NCBI RefSeq assembly: GCF_016772315.1
Contig: NZ_CP053482.1
Coordinates: 2,418,001-2,482,000 of the forward strand
Length of the DNA stretch: 64,000 bases
Source of the DNA: Thiothrix subterranea
Lineage (GTDB): Bacteria; Pseudomonadota; Gammaproteobacteria; Thiotrichales; Thiotrichaceae
Direction: 5' to 3'
Shown here: one piece after another, positions 35,828 through 42,456 of the stretch
Position numbering within the stretch: the stretch's first letter is position 1
Layout of the letters: each line of letters begins with the position of its first letter
The notes under the pieces: generated by a model
Told to the model about the DNA's origin: nothing
Database searches by the model: none
Seen by the model: the letters and a program-made list of their open reading frames with translations, nothing else
Made by a program: the position numbers and the translations under genes

Positions 35828-36625
35828 ATGCATATTTTACGTTGGTTAATGAAACATCCAATTTTGCTGGCATGGTTGCTGGCGATTGTGGCTATCCTGC
35901 TGAACTTCAGCATGGGCACTAAGTCAGTTGAACACGGTAACGACGTTGCCGCTGGGCATGAACAGCCTGCTGCGGAACAGCAAGCGGTAGCACCTGCGCC
36001 AGTGGTTGCAGAACAGCCAGTTCAAGCAGTAGCCCCAGCGCCAGTGGCTGAACCCGCACCGATGGTTGCAGAACAGCCCGTTCAAGCAGCGGCTCCAGCA
36101 CCAGTGGCTGAACCCGCACCAGTGGTTGCAGAACAGCCAGTTCAAGCGGCAGCGCCAGTGGCTGAACCCGCACCAGTGGTTGCAGAACAGCCCGTTCAAG
36201 CGGCAGCGCCAGCGGCTGAACCCGCACCAGTAGTGGCGGAGCAGCCAGTTCAAGCGGCAGCACCTGCACCAGTGGTTGCAGAACAGCCCGTTCAAGCAGC
36301 GGCTTCAGCGCCTGTTGCGGCTAATAATCCAGCGGATCTGTTGCGTGCGGCACGTGAAGCGTATTGGGCAAATGAATTGGATAGAGCTGTAGGTCTATAC
36401 AGTGATTTGCTCAAGCAAACGCCTGATTCATTGGAATATAAAGGTGAGTTGGCGAACGTGTATTGGAAGCAAGGCAATGCTCAGCAAGCCGCGACTCTGT
36501 TTGCTGAAGTAGCGCCCAAGCTGGCTGAACAAGGTCGTGTTACTGAAGCATTAAACATGAAGTTGTATGTGGATATGGTAAACCCTGAGCTTGCGAAGCA
36601 AATTGATGCTGCCCTGAAAAAATAA
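35828..36625 (+). CDS. single-pass membrane protein with Pro/Ala repeat stalk and TPR-like domain
   Basis: 265 residues. One N-terminal membrane segment (about 9-28, ILLAWLLAIVAILLNF) is followed by a low-complexity stalk with six copies of P-(V/M)-V-A-E-Q-P-V-Q-A (about 58-158). The C-terminal helical domain (about 165-265) has TPR-like pairs (AREAYWANELDRAVGLYSDL, ANVYWKQGNAQQAATLF). It probably displays a protein-binding TPR module in the periplasm on a flexible stalk. A strong AAGGAG site precedes the ATG. No named family recognised. Confidence 0.75.
   Translation: MHILRWLMKHPILLAWLLAIVAILLNFSMGTKSVEHGNDVAAGHEQPAAEQQAVAPAPVVAEQPVQAVAPAPVAEPAPMVAEQPVQAAAPAPVAEPAPVVAEQPVQAAAPVAEPAPVVAEQPVQAAAPAAEPAPVVAEQPVQAAAPAPVVAEQPVQAAASAPVAANNPADLLRAAREAYWANELDRAVGLYSDLLKQTPDSLEYKGELANVYWKQGNAQQAATLFAEVAPKLAEQGRVTEALNMKLYVDMVNPELAKQIDAALKK
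35999..36300 (+). repeat. six-copy coding repeat (Pro/Ala/Val/Glu/Gln stalk)
   Basis: Six imperfect copies encoding P-V-V-A-E-Q-P-V-Q-A, spaced 42 to 60 bases apart by Ala/Pro linkers. Near-identical DNA blocks suggest expansion by slippage or unequal recombination, so copy number may vary between strains. Confidence 0.85.
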
Positions 36626-36656
36626 AGCAGGGTAGCGGCGATGTATCAGTAGTTGT

Positions 36657-36686
36657 GCAGGATTAAGTTGCAATAACTTGACCTGC
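36657..36686. repeat. hairpin in the gap before the coiled-coil gene
   Basis: GCAGG-att-AAGTT-5-AACTT-ga-CCTGC forms a two-part stem. An overlapping alternative pairing joins GTAGCGGC (36632-36639) with GCCGCTAC (36685-36692). The 194-base gap 36626-36819 that holds it has no credible gene. Such mutually exclusive stems can act in attenuation or as a processing site. Confidence 0.45.
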
Positions 36687-36819
36687 CGCTACTGTTACAT
36701 GGCAAGTAAAAGAATAAGATTGAATACCAAAGATGTTCGGGAGACAAAATTCATGAAGAACGCATTGGATAGGGCGTGATACGCATTCACAGTAGCCGAG
36801 GTGTTATCTAAGGAGATAG

Positions 36820-37653
36820 ATGGCACGTCGAAATCAGGAGTTAGGTATGAAAACGAATGAAAAATCCGCAGGGATTAACGACATTGAAAGCAATTTACAC
36901 GATGTCGAAGACGAATTGCAGGATTTTGAGGAGCGCCAGGTTAATGTAACCCGAACCTTGCAAATGATTGTCTACCCCGCCATGGTAGCTTTCATTATTC
37001 TTTCCGCCTATGGCTTCTATTTGGTGCAATCTTTAACCACGGATGTCCATCATCTCACCTCAACCATTGCGAATATGCACAATTCGGTTGATACCAATAT
37101 GACAAAAATGACGGGTTCTATTGAGTCGATGAATTCCCAAATGGGGAGTTTAGTGAATTCAACCGGTCAAATGACCAACAATATTGTTGGCATGAATAGC
37201 AGCACCCAAGACATGGCAGGCAACATCCAGCAGATGAATGCTTCGACCCAAAATATGGCTGTTTCCACGTACAATATGCAGCGCGATATGTGGAGCATGA
37301 ATAAAAATATCTCCGGGCCGATGAAAATGTTTAACAAATTCAGCCCATTCGGTAATGACACCACCTCGCCTTATGTTGTACCGCCGCCAGCGGTCGCCAC
37401 CCCTTATTATAATTACTACACTACCCCTGCCGGTACGGTTGCGCAAGGCGTAGCGGTTCAGCCACAAGCCGTGCAACCACCTGCTCCCACTGCTGCCACT
37501 ATCGAAGTGCAGCCTGCTACGAATGCGGTGCAACCAGTAGTGGAAATCCCTGTGACTCAACCGCCGTCGAATGACTCGACAACTGCAAAAGATGGTCACA
37601 GTTCGCTGATAACGGAAGATGAAAAATTCGCCTCCTTAGAGGTTAAAGGATAA
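36820..37653 (+). CDS. single-pass membrane protein with Met/Asn-rich coiled coil and Pro-rich tail
   Basis: 277 residues from ATG 36820, preceded by AAGGAG at short spacing; ATG 36847 with AGGAG at better spacing is a real alternative. An acidic cytoplasmic N-terminus (DVEDELQDFEERQVN) is followed by a membrane segment at about 50-70 (PAMVAFIILSAYGFYLV). A long Met/Asn/Ser/Thr-rich heptad-like coiled coil follows (about 75-168, GNIQQMNASTQNMAVST), then a Pro/Val/Gln-rich tail. The helix resembles chemoreceptor-type coiled coils but no signalling tip was seen. It ends 2 bases before the dynamin-like gene. Confidence 0.75.
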   Translation: MARRNQELGMKTNEKSAGINDIESNLHDVEDELQDFEERQVNVTRTLQMIVYPAMVAFIILSAYGFYLVQSLTTDVHHLTSTIANMHNSVDTNMTKMTGSIESMNSQMGSLVNSTGQMTNNIVGMNSSTQDMAGNIQQMNASTQNMAVSTYNMQRDMWSMNKNISGPMKMFNKFSPFGNDTTSPYVVPPPAVATPYYNYYTTPAGTVAQGVAVQPQAVQPPAPTAATIEVQPATNAVQPVVEIPVTQPPSNDSTTAKDGHSSLITEDEKFASLEVKG

Positions 37654-37655
37654 CT

Positions 37656-39101
37656 ATGACACCAGCCAAGCGCATGGAGCAACGCCTGAAACGGTTGCAG
37701 GAACACCTGAAACGTGAAAATCCGGTGTTAGTCGAGGCAGTCAACCAGTACCGCGAACTGGATGCTGTTGCTCAAAAGCTTGGTTTGTTACATGGCGGGG
37801 AATCTTACGCGACGCAGATTTCGTGGTGGCCGATGATTTCGGTGCTGGGGACTTTTTCAGCGGGTAAATCCAGTTTCATCAATACCTTTTTGGACATGGA
37901 TCTGCAACGCACCGGCAATCAGGCGGTGGATGATCGGTTCACCGTGATTACTTTTAGCCCGGATAACCAGGTGCGGACTTTGCCCGGTTTGGCTTTGGAT
38001 GGCGACCCGCGCTTCCCCTTTTACCAAATCAGTGAAGACATTGAACACGTTTCCAAAGGTGAAGGCGCGAAGATTGATAGCTATCTTCAGATGAAAGTTG
38101 CCCCCAGTGAAAAGCTGCGTGGCAAAATTTTGATTGATTCACCGGGGTTTGATGCTGATGAGCAACGCAAAGCCACCCTGAGAATCACTGACCACATCAT
38201 TGAGTTGTCCGATTTGGTGATGGTGTTTTTTGACGCCCGCCACCCAGAACCGGGCGCGATGCAAGATACACTGGAACATTTGGTCAAAGGCGCGATGCGT
38301 CGCAATGACAGCAGCAAATTCCTGTTTATTTTGAATCAAATTGATACCTCAGCGCGTGAAGACAACCTTGAAGACATCGTATCGGCTTGGCAAAAAGCCT
38401 TGGTACAGCAAGGGCTTTCTGCCGGTAGTTTCCATATTTTATTCAACGACAAATTGGCTGTACCCGTCGCCAATGAGAATGTCTGGGCACGTTACGTGGC
38501 GAAGCGCGATGCCGATTACCAGCGCATTATGGCGCGTGTGAACGGGGTGAATATTGAACGTGTTTACCGCATTGTGGGGGCGATGGAATCCCAAGCCAAC
38601 GCGATTGAACAGCAAGCTGTACCGCGCATTCGCGAGGCGTTACAACGTTGGCGCAAACAAGTATTGGCAGCGGATGCGCTGGTGTTTGGCTTATTAGCCG
38701 TGGCGTTAGTGGCGATGAGCATTGAGTTTGGCTATTGGGAAGGGTTGCTATTCAATCCGCCTTGGCTGGCAGCGTTTGCGGGCAACCTGTGGGCAACTAT
38801 CGGCGTTTTAGCGGTGATTGCTGGATTGGCTTTAGGACTGCACTATTGGATTCGTCAGCGTTTGGCAAAGCGCATCGCGGCAACCCTTAGTAAGAGCGAA
38901 ACTTATGGCAATCTGTCAGCCGCTTTCCTGAAAAGTACCCCTTTCTGGCGGAGTATTTTCCAATCATCGCCAGCAGGTTGGGGTGGTAGAACGCGGCGAC
39001 GGTTGGATACTATTCGTCACGCCACTGACCGTTTTGTGCAGCACTTGAATGACCGTTTTACCAGCCCTTCCGGTGAAAATCAGAAACCTAAGTCTGCTTA
39101 G
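37656..39101 (+). CDS. dynamin-family GTPase with C-terminal membrane segments
   Basis: 481 residues. GTPase motifs: G1 GTFSAGKSS (about 65-73), G2 Thr in DDRFTVITF, G3 DSPG (about 161), G4 NQID (about 227). A helical region follows, then two hydrophobic segments (about 340-357 ALVFGLLAVALVAMSIEF, and 378-400) and a basic C-terminus. This layout fits bacterial dynamin/EHD-like proteins, which remodel or tether membranes. It starts 2 bases after the coiled-coil gene, so the two are probably translated together. Its 3' end overlaps apbE. Confidence 0.85.
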   Translation: MTPAKRMEQRLKRLQEHLKRENPVLVEAVNQYRELDAVAQKLGLLHGGESYATQISWWPMISVLGTFSAGKSSFINTFLDMDLQRTGNQAVDDRFTVITFSPDNQVRTLPGLALDGDPRFPFYQISEDIEHVSKGEGAKIDSYLQMKVAPSEKLRGKILIDSPGFDADEQRKATLRITDHIIELSDLVMVFFDARHPEPGAMQDTLEHLVKGAMRRNDSSKFLFILNQIDTSAREDNLEDIVSAWQKALVQQGLSAGSFHILFNDKLAVPVANENVWARYVAKRDADYQRIMARVNGVNIERVYRIVGAMESQANAIEQQAVPRIREALQRWRKQVLAADALVFGLLAVALVAMSIEFGYWEGLLFNPPWLAAFAGNLWATIGVLAVIAGLALGLHYWIRQRLAKRIAATLSKSETYGNLSAAFLKSTPFWRSIFQSSPAGWGGRTRRRLDTIRHATDRFVQHLNDRFTSPSGENQKPKSA

Positions 39102-40104
39102 AGCGCTATGCCTAAGCGTATTGCTATTGCTTGCGGCATGTGAGCAACGTAGCCCTGCATGGTATCTGGAGGGAATGCAGGGCACGGCACTGTGGCACGT
39201 CACTCTCACGCATCCGCCCGCTACCCTCAATCAGGCTGAATTACAGGCGGGCTTAAATCAGACTTTCGCACAAACTAACCAATGGTTGGCAACGTGGGAT
39301 GAAACCTCGGTATTGTCGCAATTTAACCGTTATCAAGGAACGGACTGGTTTGCCGTTGCCCCAGAATTGGCGGAGTTGGTTGAGCTAACGTTGCAACTCA
39401 GTCAGCAAAGTAACGGCGTATACGATGTAACCATCGGGCCGTTGATCAAATTATGGGGATTTAATTCGCACACCGGTGTAACAGCCGTGCCTGAGCAGAC
39501 GGCTATTGATGCTGCGCGAGCAAAAGTGGGCTATCAAAAATTGCAAGTACGTCTTGAGCCACCTGCCTTACGCAAGTCGCAAGCGGATATTCTGGTAAAT
39601 CTTGCTTCAGTAGCGGACGGCTTCGCGGCTGATCAAGCAGGGCGCTACCTTGAGGCGTTGGGCGTGCGTGATTACATGGTGGAAATTGCGGGAGAAGTAC
39701 GCACCCGTGGCTTGAGTCCGCGTGGGGATGCCTGGCACATTGCGATTGAAAAGCCGGTGGAAGAGGGGCGGGTGATTCAGCAGGGTGTGAATTTGCAAGA
39801 GGCGGGTTTGGCGACTTCTGGTGATTATCGCAACTTTTTTGTCGAGGGTGGCAAACGCTACTCGCATACCGTGAATCCGGTAACAGGCTCTCCGGTGACG
39901 CATAATCTTGCATCGGTATCGGTAGTGGCGGCGGATGCAACGTTGGCAGACGCTTATGCGACATTGTTAATGGCCTTGGGCGAACAGCAGGGCAAAACAT
40001 TTGCTGACACACACGGCATTAATGCTTATTTTATTTGGCGAACTGACGAAGGGTTTGAAACAGCCGATACGGTGGGTTTTCGGCAGGTATTGAGTAAAAA
40101 GTAG
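39049..40104 (+). CDS. apbE: FAD:protein FMN transferase ApbE, lipoprotein
   Basis: 351 residues. The lipoprotein signal is LCLSVLLLLAACEQ. ApbE features: MQGTALWHVTL, SQFNRY, YDVTIGPLIKLWGF, VNLASVADGFAADQ and the metal-site region LADAYATLLMALG. It covalently attaches FMN to Ser/Thr of membrane flavoproteins. It overlaps the dynamin-like gene by 53 bases (GTG 39073 would reduce this to 29). No flavinylation target (NqrB/C, RnfG) is nearby. It ends the co-directional run; a terminator follows. Confidence 0.92.
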   Translation: MTVLPALPVKIRNLSLLRALCLSVLLLLAACEQRSPAWYLEGMQGTALWHVTLTHPPATLNQAELQAGLNQTFAQTNQWLATWDETSVLSQFNRYQGTDWFAVAPELAELVELTLQLSQQSNGVYDVTIGPLIKLWGFNSHTGVTAVPEQTAIDAARAKVGYQKLQVRLEPPALRKSQADILVNLASVADGFAADQAGRYLEALGVRDYMVEIAGEVRTRGLSPRGDAWHIAIEKPVEEGRVIQQGVNLQEAGLATSGDYRNFFVEGGKRYSHTVNPVTGSPVTHNLASVSVVAADATLADAYATLLMALGEQQGKTFADTHGINAYFIWRTDEGFETADTVGFRQVLSKK

Positions 40105-40223
40105 CAAGATCACTCAAATAACTCAATTATTTTAATCAATAGCTTTGCCTGATTTTTGGCGACTGTTTTGTTTTTGATCAATCATTATCTTATTGTTTTT
40201 AATTGATATTTAATCTGGTGTGT

Positions 40224-40255
40224 ATCGCTGCGATGAAAATGTGCCAGCGATTTTT
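40224..40255 (+). terminator. rho-independent terminator after apbE
   Basis: Stem ATCGCTG / CAGCGAT (40224-40230 with 40245-40251) around a 14-base loop, followed directly by a T run. It lies 120 bases after the apbE stop and probably ends the transcript of the 29.5-40.1 kb run. The rest of 40105-40335 is AT-rich with no gene. Confidence 0.7.
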
Positions 40256-40335
40256 CTGGGCTGTGCTATAACCTTTTTTAGCCTGAATGATTATGGCTGA
40301 AATTTCTTTGTTTAGAATATATTAGGATAATAGTT

Positions 40336-41139
40336 ATGCCAGAAGTTTTTGCTCCCAAAGAAATCCCAGTAATTAAAAAAAGTGGCCTGGTGTTGGCGAT
40401 GGTTTTGTGTGCATCCCTACTGAGTGCGTGTGATTGTGACGGCGATTGTGATGCAAGCAGTGCAAATAATGCGGTTAGCCCTACCGTTCCTGCGCCTACG
40501 CCTGTTGATCCTCCAGTGGTTACACCACCCGTTACACCGGTAGTACCGCCAGCCGCCGCCAAATGTGCTGATCCCCGTTTCTGCAAGTTTGATAGCACCG
40601 GTTCTTTGCTGGATGACTCTGCAACATCGTGGTCATGTGTGCAAGACAAGCTGCTTGGTAACTTCTGGGAAGTCAAAACTGACGATGCTGGTTTGCGTGA
40701 TAAGGACTGGACTTATGCGAAAACAGGTGCAGCCGGTGCGTGCGGTGACAAATTAACGGCATGTTCGCCTGATGCTTATGTTGCAGCAGTGAATGCAGCG
40801 GCAGCTCCTCCTTGCGGCACTGCCCGGACTTGCCGTTTGCCCACGCATCCAGAATTGATTTATCTGAGCTTTCCTGACGCATTCTTAACACCTGTTGTTG
40901 CGGGTGTGCCAACCACTGCTGGCAAAGTGACAAGCACGGCTACGGGTTATATGCCACCGGCTGCTTTCTTCCCTGATATTGTGGCTGATGGTTTCTACTT
41001 TAACTCTGGTGATGCACGCCAAGTTGCTTACGGTGTTTCAATTCCCGCTGGCAGCAGCGTTGATGCGATTAGTTTATTGGGAATGGCTCCGGCGGTTGGG
41101 TCAGATCTCGCTGGTCACATTCGCTTGATTTGTGAATAA
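40336..41139 (+). CDS. DUF1566 lipoprotein (first of a tandem pair)
   Basis: 267 residues. The lipobox is LLSACDCD, followed by a Thr/Pro/Val-rich linker (PPVVTPPVTPVVPP). The DUF1566 (Lcl-like) domain has NFWEVKTDDAGLRDKDWTY, a Cys-rich stretch (CGDKLTACSPDAYVAAVN), TCRLPTHPELIYL and the terminal GHIRLICE. DUF1566 occurs in surface lipoproteins and adhesins of aquatic bacteria; function is unknown. Several Cys could form disulfides. A TAGGA site precedes the ATG. Confidence 0.8.
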   Translation: MPEVFAPKEIPVIKKSGLVLAMVLCASLLSACDCDGDCDASSANNAVSPTVPAPTPVDPPVVTPPVTPVVPPAAAKCADPRFCKFDSTGSLLDDSATSWSCVQDKLLGNFWEVKTDDAGLRDKDWTYAKTGAAGACGDKLTACSPDAYVAAVNAAAAPPCGTARTCRLPTHPELIYLSFPDAFLTPVVAGVPTTAGKVTSTATGYMPPAAFFPDIVADGFYFNSGDARQVAYGVSIPAGSSVDAISLLGMAPAVGSDLAGHIRLICE

Positions 41140-41153
41140 TATGCTTTAAGTAA

Positions 41154-41177
41154 GGGCGAAGGGGCTTCCCTTCGCTC
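41154..41177. terminator. hairpin between the two DUF1566 genes
   Basis: A 10-bp stem (GGGCGAAGGG / CCCTTCGCTC, one G-T) with a 4-base loop 15 bases after the first DUF1566 stop. No T run follows. Confidence 0.45.
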
Positions 41178-41323
41178 TACATGTTGTCGCCCTGTCCACC
41201 ACTTATCATAAAAATTATTACGCATATATCAAAAAAATCTGCTTTTCTTCTATACTATGCTATAAATATTATTGTTATCTATTAAATGTAACTCATCGAC
41301 TAATCATCTTATAGGGCAGGATA

Positions 41324-42193
41324 ATGACTAAGCTAACAACAGTACAATCTAACGTTAATTTTTATAAGAAAAGTGGGCTTTTCTTGGCAGTCGCACTTTC
41401 CGCTTCTCTACTGACTGCTTGTGGCGGCGGCGGTGGCACGGCGGCAACGGCTGATACAATACCGATTACAACTACTCCAACAACACCAGTTGTAACTACT
41501 CCAACAACACCAGTTGTAACTACTCCTGTTACGACTCCCCCTACAACGCCGATTACGACTACTCCCACAACGCCTGCGGCGAAAACATTTACTAAGCTAA
41601 ATCTCACAGGTGCTGCTTACGTGGCAGATGGCGTTCAAACGATCGGTTGTGTTCAGGACTCTCAAACCAAGAAGTTCTGGGAAGTAAAAACCAATGCTGC
41701 TGATGTAGCAAAATCTGATTTCCGTGATGTCGATTACGGTTACTTCTGGGGTGTTAATGTCGGCTCCACCGCTGGTACGCCTGCCATTTCCAATGCGACT
41801 GTAGCGACAAGTGCATGTTCGGGTGTGGGTTCCGCATTGACCAAGTGTAATACAGACGCTTATGTCAAGGCTGTGAATGCGATGAATACTGGCAAAGGCT
41901 TGTGTAACAAAACAACTTGGCGCTTACCTACATCGGCTGAATTGTTAGGATTGCTGGATACTAGCAAGACCACTGCACCTTATATTTACAGTGATTTGGG
42001 CAGTACTGCATTCGATGGTAGCGATACCGATGGTCGTCCGTTTGTGTATGCATATTGGTCTGCTACCGCAGTTGCTGGGGCGCCGTCGCAACGCGAAGCG
42101 GTAAGCTTCTCTAATAAATTGGCAAACGGTCAAATTAAAGCGCATAACATGGTTGATCAGATCAATGACCACATCCGTCTGATCGCTGATTAA
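41324..42193 (+). CDS. DUF1566 lipoprotein (second of a tandem pair)
   Basis: 289 residues. The lipobox is LLTACGGGGG, followed by a repetitive Thr/Pro/Val linker (TTPTTPVVTTPTTPVVTTP). The DUF1566 domain has KKFWEVKTNAADV, GYFWGVNVGS, TTWRLPTSAELLGLLD, YAYWSAT and the final DHIRLIAD. It shares layout and motifs with the gene at 40336 but has fewer Cys. The AT-rich leader includes TATAAAT. Its stop overlaps the stop of the convergent feoC. Confidence 0.82.
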   Translation: MTKLTTVQSNVNFYKKSGLFLAVALSASLLTACGGGGGTAATADTIPITTTPTTPVVTTPTTPVVTTPVTTPPTTPITTTPTTPAAKTFTKLNLTGAAYVADGVQTIGCVQDSQTKKFWEVKTNAADVAKSDFRDVDYGYFWGVNVGSTAGTPAISNATVATSACSGVGSALTKCNTDAYVKAVNAMNTGKGLCNKTTWRLPTSAELLGLLDTSKTTAPYIYSDLGSTAFDGSDTDGRPFVYAYWSATAVAGAPSQREAVSFSNKLANGQIKAHNMVDQINDHIRLIAD

Positions 42194-42456
42194 GAGCGGG
42201 TAGGAAACCAGTGGAGCGGCACATCGCGCTTCACCCACTCGTAGTGTGTGGCGGCCTTAGTGCCGCCACAACTGTTTGAGCCACAGCCGCCACTGCTACA
42301 AGTACCCGCTGCTTGTTCGCGAATTTTGCCTTTACGTTGCCAATAGTGCAGTGCAAAACGCGCCGTATCCGCCGCAATGTCGAAATGGGTAGCAACTTCC
42401 GTCAAGTTGGCGCTACCGCGCTGTTGCAGGTAATCGCGAATTTCCCCTAATAGCAT
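42190..42456 (-). CDS. feoC: FeoC-like regulator of ferrous iron uptake
   Basis: 88 residues from ATG 42456 (MLLGEIRDYLQQRG); upstream in-frame starts lie deeper in feoB. A winged-helix domain (ANLTEVATHFDIAADTARFAL) is followed by a Cys-rich loop (CSSGGCGSNSC), the likely Fe-S site of FeoC. It overlaps feoB by 44 bases, implying tight coupling. In other bacteria FeoC modulates FeoB stability. Confidence 0.85.
   Translation of the reverse strand: MLLGEIRDYLQQRGSANLTEVATHFDIAADTARFALHYWQRKGKIREQAAGTCSSGGCGSNSCGGTKAATHYEWVKRDVPLHWFPTRS

Noticed and set aside
35919-36295. Antisense ORFs opposite the six-copy repeat
   Set aside because: They arise from repeat composition without stop codons; no start context or recognisable domain.
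35999-36300. Possible CRISPR-like array
   Set aside because: The repeats are in frame, vary at third positions and encode a protein stalk; spacers are not unique and no cas genes are present.
36753-36779. Nine-codon open frame before the coiled-coil gene
   Set aside because: It has a ribosome-binding-like GGGAGA, but it is too short and featureless to call a leader peptide.
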